In this document: piece after piece, positions 35,051 through 45,027 of the stretch | Position numbering within the stretch: position 1 is the stretch's first letter | Layout: the number at the start of each line of letters is the position of its first letter | Origin: Amaranthus tricolor | Lineage: Eukaryota; Streptophyta; Magnoliopsida; Caryophyllales; Amaranthaceae | Direction of reading: 5' to 3' | Length of the DNA stretch: 64,000 bases | Assembly (NCBI RefSeq): GCF_026212465.1 | Contig: NC_080062.1 | Location: 9,010,612-9,074,611 of the forward strand | The notes under the pieces: generated by a model | Seen by the model: only the letters and a program-made list of their open reading frames with translations | Told to the model about the DNA's origin: nothing | Databases searched by the model: none | Position numbers and translations under genes: made by a program

Positions 35051-38000
35051 GACATAGTGGCCACCATTGCTGAGTTCCGCGACGTCTTTGCTTTTTGCAC
35101 GGAAGAAATGCCTGGCATCCCTACCGATGTCGCGTATCATAAACTTGACATCAAACCAGGCTATAAACCCATAAAACAAAAGCTACGACATCAAGGAAGA
35201 GAGCGGACTGAGGCCGCCAAGGAGGAAGTCGAGAAGTTGTTGAGAGCCGGATTTATTAAAGAATGCAAATACTCTGAGTGGCTATCCAACGTTGTCCTGG
35301 TGAAAAAACCGAATGGCAAGTGGAGGATGTGCGTCGACTTCACGGACCTGAATAAGGCGTGCCCTAAAGACGATTACCCACTTCCAAAGATAGATCATCT
35401 GGTGGATTCTACAGCAGGCCATGCATTATTAAGCTTCATGGATGCCAATGCCGGCTATCATCAGATTCCGTTGGCAATTGAAGACCAACCTCACACGGCC
35501 TTCATTACCAGTATGGGAGTCTATTGCTACAAGGTTATGCCCTTCGGATTAAAAAACGCGGGGGCAACTTATCAAAGGATGGTCAACAAGGTCTTCCAAT
35601 CTCAGATTGGACGGAATTTAGAAGTATATGTAGATGACATGATCACAAAAAGCAAACAAGCAAGTCAGCACGCCGCAGACTTACGAGAGACGTTCCTTAC
35701 CCTTCGAAGGCACCAAATGAAACTCAATCCTGACAAGTGTGTGTTTGGAGTTACCGGAGGAAAGTGCCTCGGCTTCCTGGTAGACGAGCAAGGCATTGAA
35801 GCAAATCCCGATAAAATCCGGGCTATACAGAACATGAGATCTCCCACCTCAGTAAAAGAAGTACAAAAGCTCACGGGGTGCCTGGCTGCTCTTGGAAGAT
35901 TCTTTTCCAAGTCCGCGGATAAATGTTTACCCTTCTTTAAAACAATAAAACAACAGAAGTTCGAATGGACAGCAGAAGCAGAAGAGTCCTTCCGCCAACT
36001 TAAAGAGCACCTGTCCACCTTGCCAAAACTAGTTTCGCCCATCAAAGGGGAGACGCTAGTCCTATATGTCTCTGTCTCCGAATATTCGTTATCCGGAGTA
36101 CTGGTAGCGGAAAGGGAAAAGAAACAGCTTCCTATATACTATGTAAGTCATGCATTCCGTGGCTCGGAGGGAAACTACGGTGAAGTCGAAAAAGTCATAT
36201 TCGCAATCGTCATGGCAAGCAGGAAATTGAAGCCCTACTTTCAATCCCACCAGATCATCGTCCGGACTGATCAACCTTTGAAAAAGATTCTGGAAGGGAA
36301 AAACAAGTCAAGCCGCGTCACAGATTGGGCAAACCAGCTGGCGGATTTCGGCATCGAATATGAGCCTCGAACAGCAATCAAAGCCCAAGCTCTGGCTGAC
36401 TTCATTGCTGAAAGCATTCTCCCCTATCATCCTGAACCCAATCAGGAATGGAAGTTGTATGTAGATGGGTCCTCTACCCAATCAGCAAGTGGGGCTGGAC
36501 TCCTCATTGTGTCTTCCGCCGGGGTCCGTATGGAAAGGGCGGTCAGGTTCGAGTTCGCAGCATCCAACAACGAGGCCGAATATGAAGCATTATTGATGGG
36601 ACTGAGAATTTGCTACGAAACGGGAGCCAAAAAATTGTCCGCCTTCTCTGACTCCCAATTGATTGTTGGACAAGTGAACGGGGAATTCGAAGCTAAAGAT
36701 GACAGCATGAAAATGTACCTGCAGCAAGTAAAGGAATTTGTTCAAAAATTCGACAAGTTCACGTTGGAGCACATTCCAAGATCCCAGAACGCCCAGGCTG
36801 ATTCCCTGGCAAAGCTTGCCAGCTCAGCAGAAACATCCGCGGCTCGAGACATAATCTGGGAAGTGCTTCCTAACCCCAGCATCAACTTCATGGTCGATAC
36901 CATCGACAGATCAGAAACATGGATGGAGCCATACATCGAATATTTGCGGAATCAGACGCTTCCCCAAGATGAATGTCAGGCCAAAATGCTCCGGAAGAAA
37001 GCCAGATGGTTCGAACTCCACGAAGGAACGCTCTACAAGAAGTCATATACACACCCCCTCCTGAAATGCGTATCCCCTGAAGAAGGAAACTATATCCTCC
37101 GCGAAATACACGAGGGTGGATGCGGTATACACCAAGGAGTACGAACTGTCATTGGGAAAGTCCTTAGAAGTGGATATTATTGGCCCTCACTCCGAGAAGA
37201 CGCGGAGTATTTGATCAAAAGATGTCCTGAATGTCAGTACCACTCAAAGATAGGAAGGAAGCCATCTAATTACTTGACCGCCATGCAAGCCGTCCTGCCT
37301 TTCGACAAGTGGGGCATGGACCTCCTTGGCCCCTTCCCTCCGGCAAAAGGGCAACGCAAATTCATCATTGTGGCCATTGATTATTTCACAAAATATGTAG
37401 AAGCGGAAGCCCTTAGCTCAATCACGGACAAACAAGTCTGTCAGTTTATATGGAGGAATATCATCACAAGGTACGGCATCCCCCGGGTGATTATAACAGA
37501 TAATGGAAGGCAGTTCTTCAGCAAGAACACCATCGAGTACTGCGACAAGTTTAACATCCAAATCAGATTCAGTTCAGTGTCCAGGCCGCAAACTAATGGT
37601 CAAGTAGAGTCCGCGAACAAAGAGATCCTGAATGGCATTAAGAAGAAGATAGAGGGGGTCAAAGGTAATTGGGATGAAGAACTACCATGCATCTTATGGG
37701 CAAGTCGAACAACCATCAAGGACGCAACGGGGCATGCACCTTTCTCTTTAGTATACGGATCTGAAGCCGTGCTCCCAGTTGAAATAGGCGTACCCTCTAC
37801 AAGGGTCACCTACTACTCACACGACGAAAATGAGGAAGGAAAGAGAGCAAACTTAGATCTGCTGCCAGAGACAAGAGGAAACGCAATGCTGAGATCAATA
37901 GCACAAAAACAAAAGATGATCCGTAGCTTCAATCGCCACGTCAAAACCAGACGCATTCAAATTGGTGATTTAGTCCTCCGAAAAATAGAAGCTACGGGAA

Positions 38001-38155
38001 AGATCATGGAGAAAGGAAAGTTAGGGGCCAACTGGGACGGACCTTTCAGAGTCACCCACGTCGTCAAACCAGGAACCTTCGAACTAGAAGACATGAAAGG
38101 GAAAAAACTACCCCGACCATGGAATGGAGACCATTTGAAAAAATTCTTCATTTAA
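35051..38155 (+). CDS. RT / dual RNase H / integrase of the Tat element
   Basis: 1034 codons in the same frame as Gag-protease, opening right after the TAG (DIVATIAEFRDVF); there is no ATG at its head, so it is made by stop readthrough, splicing or not at all. RT: VLVKKPNGKWRMCVDF, MPFGLKNAGATYQR, catalytic YVDD at 193-196. A first, degraded RNase H follows (to about 450), then an archaeal-type RNase H with D472 (LYVDGSS), NNEAEYEALL, SDSQLIVG and NAQADSLAKLAS. The integrase has an HHCC finger (H687 to C725/C728) and catalytic D757, D817, E853, an exact D-x59-D-x35-E spacing. No chromodomain at the C-terminus. All catalytic residues are intact. Copies the RNA and inserts the DNA. Confidence 0.93.
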   Translation, partial: DIVATIAEFRDVFAFCTEEMPGIPTDVAYHKLDIKPGYKPIKQKLRHQGRERTEAAKEEVEKLLRAGFIKECKYSEWLSNVVLVKKPNGKWRMCVDFTDLNKACPKDDYPLPKIDHLVDSTAGHALLSFMDANAGYHQIPLAIEDQPHTAFITSMGVYCYKVMPFGLKNAGATYQRMVNKVFQSQIGRNLEVYVDDMITKSKQASQHAADLRETFLTLRRHQMKLNPDKCVFGVTGGKCLGFLVDEQGIEANPDKIRAIQNMRSPTSVKEVQKLTGCLAALGRFFSKSADKCLPFFKTIKQQKFEWTAEAEESFRQLKEHLSTLPKLVSPIKGETLVLYVSVSEYSLSGVLVAEREKKQLPIYYVSHAFRGSEGNYGEVEKVIFAIVMASRKLKPYFQSHQIIVRTDQPLKKILEGKNKSSRVTDWANQLADFGIEYEPRTAIKAQALADFIAESILPYHPEPNQEWKLYVDGSSTQSASGAGLLIVSSAGVRMERAVRFEFAASNNEAEYEALLMGLRICYETGAKKLSAFSDSQLIVGQVNGEFEAKDDSMKMYLQQVKEFVQKFDKFTLEHIPRSQNAQADSLAKLASSAETSAARDIIWEVLPNPSINFMVDTIDRSETWMEPYIEYLRNQTLPQDECQAKMLRKKARWFELHEGTLYKKSYTHPLLKCVSPEEGNYILREIHEGGCGIHQGVRTVIGKVLRSGYYWPSLREDAEYLIKRCPECQYHSKIGRKPSNYLTAMQAVLPFDKWGMDLLGPFPPAKGQRKFIIVAIDYFTKYVEAEALSSITDKQVCQFIWRNIITRYGIPRVIITDNGRQFFSKNTIEYCDKFNIQIRFSSVSRPQTNGQVESANKEILNGIKKKIEGVKGNWDEELPCILWASRTTIKDATGHAPFSLVYGSEAVLPVEIGVPSTRVTYYSHDENEEGKRANLDLLPETRGNAMLRSIAQKQKMIRSFNRHVKTRRIQIGDLVLRKIEATGKIMEKGKLGANWDGPFRVTHVVKPGTFELEDMKGKKLPRPWNGDHLKKFFI

Positions 38156-38391
38156 TAAAATTTGCAAGGGGCAATCGACAAGCATCAGCATAAACAGCCT
38201 CATCAGTAACAGACTCGTCCGTACTAATCCGTGACTACAGTCATTCCGCAACATAATTGCGTTGTAATTCAAAATTACTTCAATCATCGCTTGTATCCTT
38301 AACAATCATTAATAAACAGGTTTTATTTTCAGATTATCCGGCTCTTATGTTCGCAAATATTTGGTAAAATTCTTTTGCAAATCTTATTAAA

Positions 38392-39060
38392 ATCCATAAG
38401 TCGGACCCTTGAGAGGGGTCCCATTATCAAATTATTTTGTCACTAACGAACTTGTGATACCTATAAGTCGGACCCTTAGGATAGGGTTCCAAGACCAAAA
38501 ATCACTTGAAGTATCTGACATCCGTTCGTAGCATCGATAAGTCGGACCCCCAGTTTGGGGTCCCTAGAGTTCAAAATATTCTAAGTTTTTCACAATGATG
38601 TTTCCCAACCGGGACATCGATAAGTCGGACCCCCAGTTTGGGGTCCCTAGAGTTCAAAATATTCTAAGTTTTCACAATGATGTTTCCCAACCGGGACATC
38701 GATAAGTCGGACCCCCAGTTTGGGGTCCCTAGAGTTCAAAATATTCTAAGTTTTCACAATGATGTTTCCCAACCGGGACATCGATAAGTCGGACCCCCAG
38801 TTTGGGGTCCCTAGAGTTCAAAATATTCTAAGTTTTTACAATGATGTTTCCCAACCGGGACATCGATAAGTCGGACCCCCAGTTTGGGGTCCCTAAAGTT
38901 CAAAATATTCCAAATGATGTTTCCCATCCGGGACATCGATAAGTCGGACCCCCAGTTTGGGGTCCCTGAGTTCAAAAGAAAATCCCAAGTCTCCCACTAA
39001 GGTAACCCGCAACCGGGACATCGACAAGTCGGACCCCCTTACTGGGGTCTAAAGGCTGAA
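38392..39060 (+). repeat. Tandem array with one hairpin per unit
   Basis: Nine units, starting at about 38397, 38462, 38534, 38618, 38700, 38782, 38864, 38937 and 39022. Five successive starts are 82 bp apart, others are 65-85. Core GATAAGTCGGACCCCCAG then TTTGGGGTCC: GGACCCC and GGGGTCC are a perfect 7-bp inverted repeat with a 6-base loop. The spacer carries TTCAAAATATTCTAAGTTTT. Unit variants (CCCTT..AGGGG, CCCTTA..GGGG) partly keep the pairing. It lies between pol and the tail of the antisense gene. Confidence 0.92.
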
Positions 39061-39278
39061 AATATTCTAAGTACAAATTTCCTTGATGTCGCCTGCGCGT
39101 GACATCGAAAAATCACGTCCTCTAAGTAATATTCCGCGGCCTCAGAAGAGAGAAGCCACGGCTCAACGAATAAAAGCATGGATACCACGAATAAACTCCA
39201 TAATCAGGGATATATACATCAAAATATTCAAAATACAGAGTTGAATGTTTGCAAAAATCAAATTACAAAATTGCAAGA

Positions 39279-42200
39279 CTATACATCTTCCAAAAAAGCC
39301 TCGACGTCTGGATCCGGCGGCAGAGGAGGCTCGATCCTTCCCTCTTCAAGACTGGGAGTGAAGCTTACATAATCTTCAATGTTAAACGGCTCCACCCCGA
39401 TCTCGGACAGCTCTCGGGACAAGCCTTGGAGGTTCCTACCTTCGTCAATAATAAGATTCGATAGATCAAGGCACAAAACCTCCAGGTTGGATAGCGTCAA
39501 GTTTTCCGGGACATCTGACGCCGGAGGAGAAGAGAGAGCCAGCTGATCCAAGTCGAGACATAAAGCCTCCCTCTCAGCCTCAGCATCCATCCTTTCGGAC
39601 CAGGCTCTCCTCTCATCCGCATCCCAAGCAGCGTCGACCAATACCGCCGACTCCCCGTCCAAGACAGGAGCAAGGTTGGACAAGGCTTCACTTCCCTTCT
39701 GATCAGCAGTTTGCTGAAGGGAGGTAAAATCCATGCCCAACTCTGCGGCAGCCAAACGATACTTTTCGTCACTGATCAGGGTTCCGGCTCTCACCATCTC
39801 CGCCGTCAGATCTCTAAGAAACTTCGACGCTTCCGGCTCATCCGAAAGAAGCCAATCTCGAGCCATCCGGGCCTTCCTGGTTAAGCACAATTTATACACC
39901 TTAGCCGCGGATAGGATCATCTTGAAGTGGGCAGAATCAGTCGATACTTGCTGCATAAGTTGCTGGTTCTGATGAACGAGCTTGGAATGGGTCTCCATCA
40001 GCAAGCCGACTTCATGGCCGAGGCTCGCAGACCAGGTGGAAGCAGCATCTAAGTTCTCGACGGTCTGGTCCAGCTGCTTCCTTGCCCTTTCCTGCCATTG
40101 TTCGGTCCTGACCAAGCGCTCTTTCAACTCAGAACACTTGGCCAGTTTCTCTTTTAGACCCGGCAGGTCCTCCCGCAATTTTGATAATTCGTCATTCAGC
40201 TCCTCACAGCGGGAGGTAAGGGCGGCAATGGTTTTCTGGTCCGCGGCACTTTGACGGTTTGCGTCGAGCTCAAAAGCCAACCGTATGAACGCCTGCAAAG
40301 GAACGACAACTAAAGAAATCCGGAAACCAAGTAATCACACCACTAAGCATAAAAAAGTCGTTACCTCTGCTGCCGAAGCTTGTGCCTGACGCACCCTATC
40401 ACGGGGGGGCATGGACTCTAGTAGGTCGACGTCCACCTTGCTGATTAAGTTGGACGTCGCCCTGTTAAAACGAACAATTAAGCCCATATGCCCCAACTCC
40501 GGAAAGGGTGTCTCGTGTCGAAAAGGGGAAACTTCCCGACGACGATAAACCTCAGTAAACTGCGATGAGGGAGCCGCGGAAGACTCCCCCACCTTCTCCT
40601 TCCCCTTGTTCGAAGCTGGCCGTGGAGAGTCCGAAGGGGGCGACGCCTCCTCATCAACCGACCTTATGCGGAGGGGTACGGCCGAAGGGATCGTACCCAC
40701 AGAGGGCCTCTTGGCCGAGCTCTCCTTGTGGGAAGAAGAATCCCGCTTCCTCTTCTTCTTCCCACTCTTTTTCACCCCCCTTGTCTGTGGAGGAATCACC
40801 CTCTCAGATTCATCGGGGATGTGAATTTGTTTTCTCTCCTCGAGAAGTCGGAGAGCCTCTTGCTCTGAGGGCACGTCCTCCAGACCCTTCTCTACAGTCG
40901 CCGAGTCCTACAAAATAAAAAGTTAGGAAGAATCAACAGAAGTCTTTCATAACGAAGAATTTTGTGAAGCTATACCTTCGGAGGAAGGGGAAGAGGCTTA
41001 TCCTCGGGTCGCTGGATGGCCCCTTGAGCAAGTCTGTAGAACGCTGAATTTCTTCATCAGCTCCGGACTCTTTGCTCGAAGATTCGCCTTGGCTATCCCT
41101 GTAAAAATCGCGAGTTAGAAACAGTTAAACATGTCATAAAAAAGAAAAGGAAGAAACCCGGCAATTCTTACTCCGATCGATAGCCAAGCTGATGCCGAAT
41201 GATGAGAGGAGGTTCTCGTTCTCCAACTCAGGGCGACCGGGTATCCAATTAAGTTGGACGTTCATTGGTTTCCTTCCTAATTGAACGTCCATCTTTGCGT
41301 ATTCAATGATCACCGCGTCACTAAAAGAACACTGCGGGATCCCATTATTAAAACCCGCGAGGTTGGGTTTAATATCAAAAGAGGTCTTGATATTCCATCC
41401 CTCTGAGTTATATAAAAATGCAAATTTCGTCCTATACCCCTTCTGGTTATCGGGGAGGTCTTGGACTATCTTCAGTCCTCGACGGTGTGTAAAAGTAATC
41501 CAGCCACAGCCGTATGATTGCGAATTACATAGGCGGGCTCTGAATATATATCTAAAAGCTGTGAGTGTTGGTGGCACGGCCAAAACTTTGCATAGGATCA
41601 AAAAGGCCACCATACAACCCCAGGCGTTTGGGTATAACTCGGGCACTGAAATGTTCAAAAACTCTAACACCTCCCTAAAAAACGGGTGAAGAGGAAATCT
41701 GAGCCCTAATTCAAAAGAAGGAAAGTATACAGCTATACAATGTGGGGGAGGAAACCTAACGGTGTCATAATTCCCCGTGGTAATAATGTTTATATTATCC
41801 TTCAAACCCCATTTTTGAGAGATGGCCTCCCGGCGGTTGTCTAGATCTCTTTTGGTCTGTAAATCAATGAAGTAGTTTAGGGGCCCGCCGTTTGGAATGT
41901 AGAATGGAGGAGGAACTGGCGCTGCACTCTCCCTTCCAGAAGACTCGGCTGATCCTTCAAGGTTTTCCATATCTACATACAATAACCCTTCTAGGTCAGG
42001 ATTTATTCGCGGCAAGTAATTTGGAAAGAAAGCAATGCTCACTTCCCAAGGAGCAGTTTTCATAATCTCCGGAGGGTATATAGGGGATACAGACGACTCA
42101 TCCCCAACTTTTATTGGTTCATAATGAGGGGTAACTCTCACCGAACTACTTTCATCCGAGTCATTCATTGGTAACCCCTTTTTATTAAGACGCCTACGTA

Positions 42201-42279
42201 CTATCAAAGGAGTTTCCGGCAAGTTAGTAGGGTTGGTGTCTGAGTTAGCTATAGTCTCTTGAGTAGTTGCGACATCCAT
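39279..42279 (-). CDS. Antisense spliced gene inside the Tat element
   Basis: Four exons on the minus strand: 42279-41172, 41043-40976, 40907-40365, 40292-39279. The donors GTAAG, GTATAG and GTAACG and acceptors TTCAG, TTGTAG and TTGCAG give introns of 128, 68 and 72 bp and one open frame of about 910 codons from ATG 42279. A stronger-looking acceptor at 41099 (TTTTTACAG) would instead shift the frame by one base in exon 2. Exon 1 contains a segment (AWGCMVAFLILCKVLAVPPT, then FRYIFRAR) like the plant putative gypsy-type transposon domain (PF04195, Transposase_28). Exon 3 has a basic nuclear-localisation-type stretch (KKSGKKKRKRD). Exon 4 is mostly coiled coil (LRKQ/EEL-rich heptads, about residues 580-850) ending in an acidic tail. 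Antisense ORFs of this kind are known in Tat/Retand elements; their role is unknown. It is a protein-coding candidate, possibly expressed separately from the genomic RNA. Confidence 0.75.
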
Positions 42280-44226
42280 GTTAATAATAAAGTAGTAGTC
42301 GAAACTTGTAGAGAATAGAGACTAAATTCATAAACAAATTCAAAGTTCTAGGCTAACATTCAAGAACAGTTTGAAGAATAACTTGAAGAAATTCGAAAAA
42401 TCTGGGAAAAGTTTGAATACCTTAAAGAAATTTGAAGATTTGTCAGAAACTTGATGAAGATCTGTCAGAAACCTTGAAGATCTTCGAAGGATTTGTCAGA
42501 AGTTTGAAGGAGGGATGAAGATTGTCCGAGCGTTTCTCTCTACTTTCTCTTTCTGTCAATTTGAAGATTTGAGGGAGTTAATGAAGATTAGGTGAAATGG
42601 AACTATTCCAACTACCCTATTTATAGCAGCAATAAATGCTTCACTTGGGCCTTGAGCACTCGAACGAAAGGGTGGAATTCCGGAGGAAAGCTGGGAAGTC
42701 GATAAGTCGGACTCCCAATAAGGGGAAGACATATTTTTCTTAAGTGTTTAGTAATGACCGTGAAGTCTATTAGTCGGACCCTAGTTGAAAGGTTATGTTG
42801 CGAAATTTTTCTAAGTGTTAATTCTTGAATGTAGCCGGAAGGTCGAAAAGTCGGACCCCCAATTAGAGAGGAACGTCATAAATTTGTTTGAATGTCAAAG
42901 CCATCCAACCGGTGGGTCGACAAGTCAGACCCCCAGGGAGGGGTGAAGCAGATAATTATTCAAGTCCTTTAGCACTCGAATATGTCCGGAGAGTCGATAA
43001 GTCGGACCCTAAACTGAACCTCCAGAAAGGAAAATCATTTTAAGTATAGAGATTACCCATTCAACCGTCCGACTTATGGACACGGCGGGTGAAATATGAT
43101 GGAAGGAAATATGAAAATATCTCAAGGGCGAAGGAAATCCGTGTGGTCCATAAGTCGGACTCCTTGGTGCACTCAGTCATGATGTAGAAATTCTAAGTAT
43201 GAGAGAAGTCCCATATTTCTGTATGATTGAAGACACGGGTCTGCGAGCTGGTTCCCCGTCATAAAAGAGGAGGGGTGAAAAGTAAAGTGGCTGATTCCCA
43301 TATTCATCCGTGTGGTCGATAAGTCGGACCCCCAAATGACCCTAGTCCAGGTGAAAAATTCTAAGTTTAGAACCTCTCATGTGTGTCCGTGGGATTGAAG
43401 CTGCGAGTTATGGGGCTCATTCCGTATCATGCTAGAATAAAGGGGGCTGCTTTGACGGAGTACTGAACATTTTTATTTTTTCACAAATATCAAGGATATC
43501 CGTATGGTCGATAAGTCGGACCCCCAGGTGGTCCTTCTCTTTCTCAAAATATTCTAAGTGTTGAAGAGGGATTCTCGTGCTGAACTTGCGAATGAAGACG
43601 CAAACTATTAGTTTGCGGCATAGTTCAACCATAGGTGTAGAAATATCTTGAGGAGAATGCTATGCCGCGTCCTTACTAAGGAGTCTTATCGTAAATACCC
43701 TTGGCGTTACACGGCATCAGTTCAAAACAGACAGTTGATCTAATCCGCACGGTAGATAAGTCGGACCCTCCTTTGGTGTTTTGTTGAAAACATTTTAAGT
43801 GTGGGGATTTCCGCGATATCAGTGAAGCAAAGGCCGAGACATGATGTCACGGGATCAAGATCCCACATTCACTACTTCGCTGTTGTGTTATAACACATCT
43901 GGGGCTACTCCGCGGCATACTTCAAGCCGCGGCTTCATATGCCCGTTTGACCCGTATTCAATACGTTCTTACCTGACAAGCTTAAAAAGGTCATATCTTT
44001 TTCATTACAACTCGGAATTCAGCACATGAACTGTCGATTCGAAGCTTGCAAGCTCAATTTTCAAGATCCATGAGGAGATTCGCCAGGTCGGGTATATGTC
44101 TTACCTCATGGGGCTTTTGAATGTTCTCTACGATCATTAAATCAAGCTCCAATGGGCACCTGTTTTTTCCGCATAAAGGAGGATGTTTCTAGTCGTTGTG
44201 GCTCTCCCCTCACATCACCCTTCATG
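42280..44226 (+). repeat. Dispersed copies of the GATAAGTCGGACCC motif
   Basis: The 1.9 kb upstream of the antisense gene contains about nine copies of (G)TCGATAAGTCGGACCC on the plus strand: near 42701, 42764, 42843, 42917, 42993, 43148, 43316, 43507 and 43753, with 60-250 bp spacing. Several are followed by (A)TTCTAAGT, as in the 38.4-39.0 kb array, but the GGGGTCC arm is mostly lost. No coding frame. It must hold the antisense gene promoter. Confidence 0.8.
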
Positions 44227-44238
44227 CGTGGGGCTAAA
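44227..44238 (+). promoter_or_regulatory. Polypurine tract before the 3' LTR
   Basis: CGTGGGGCTAAA directly precedes the 3' LTR. The GTGGGGCTAAA form is a weak but common Tat-type PPT for plus-strand priming. Confidence 0.55.
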
Positions 44239-44949
44239 TGTCATGGTACTGTTTTTTTTTAATTAATTTATTTATTTAATAATTAGCATCATATTACCAA
44301 AATACCCTTTGACCTTTTCTGTTGACCTTGACTTTCGGTCAATGGGCTTTTTGTTGAATGTCCCATCCTCCTTGAATGGCCCATGAGCTACTCACTTCCA
44401 GATGCCCTAATTTCCCTCCAGAATAATAACCACCTGTTTGACTCAACTTCCCACTCACCCACATTCTTTGATAATCCTTCTTCCAAGGTAGATAACTGCC
44501 CACTATCTTCCACTTTCCTTCATAACCACCAGCTGCTGCCCATTACTCCCATGATCTTCCACCTTTCCTCTCTTAAGTAACTTCCTCCTTCAAACATTAT
44601 AAATAGGGACAACCATCAGAGGGGAGAGGACATCTGAAACAGCTTTCCTAGTATCCTTGCTTACACTACTTCCTTAGCCTTCCCAAACACTAGCACTAGC
44701 ACTAGCAATCCCAATCCCGACCTTCCTTCTTGCATTCATTCTACAACCTGTCATTCATTAATTTCCGATTTACGTTCTGACTTGAGCGTCGGAGGGGTTT
44801 TCCGGGAGATCACCCCCCGGACAAGGCTAACGTGTTGTGTTGCAGGAATTCAGGTCGCCTCCTCTCATAAGTCGCTTCTCTTGATCACACTTCTACTTAT
44901 CTCCAGGTATTTCAAGTGTATCCCACTTCCTCGTTTCCTCACCGAAACA
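44239..44949 (+). repeat. 3' LTR of the Tat element
   Basis: 711 bp, followed by the GTAAC duplication. Identical by eye to the 5' LTR after the first 22 bases, including its 65-codon chance ORF. TATA box copy at 44598-44606. Confidence 0.95.
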
Positions 44950-45027
44950 GTAACATATATTTATTAAGAGATATCTTTTTATGGTAAACTAAAGGATAAA
45001 ACTTATCCAAAATTTTGGGGTGCTACA

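Larger units (their letters stand above)
31869..44949 (+). mobile_element. Complete Ty3/gypsy Tat-lineage LTR retrotransposon
   Basis: A 13,081-bp element. Target duplication GTAAC at 31864-31868 and 44950-44954; LTRs 711 bp each, starting TGTC and ending ACA. Order: 5' LTR, PBS, Gag-protease, in-frame TAG, RT-RNase H-archaeal RNase H-integrase, hairpin-bearing tandem repeats, an antisense spliced gene, a second set of the same motif, PPT, 3' LTR. The second RNase H domain, no chromodomain, a 3' non-coding region with tandem repeats and an antisense ORF are all hallmarks of the Tat clade (Retand-type). LTR identity (a few differences, all in the first 22 bp, by eye) indicates very recent insertion. 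GC content is clearly above the surroundings. Confidence 0.95.

Noticed and set aside
35057..35059. Separate start codon for pol
   Set aside because: It is GTG, not ATG, and the frame is continuous with Gag-protease apart from the TAG, so an independent start is not supported.
34571..35179. 202-codon minus-strand ORF and other antisense frames at 32.7-36.9 kb
   Set aside because: Shadow frames of the intact gag-pol; no domain and no splice borders, unlike the antisense gene at 39.3-42.3 kb.
38392..39060. Regular repeats suggesting a CRISPR array
   Set aside because: The spacers are themselves repeated (whole 82-bp unit is tandem), units vary, and the locus is inside a plant retrotransposon.
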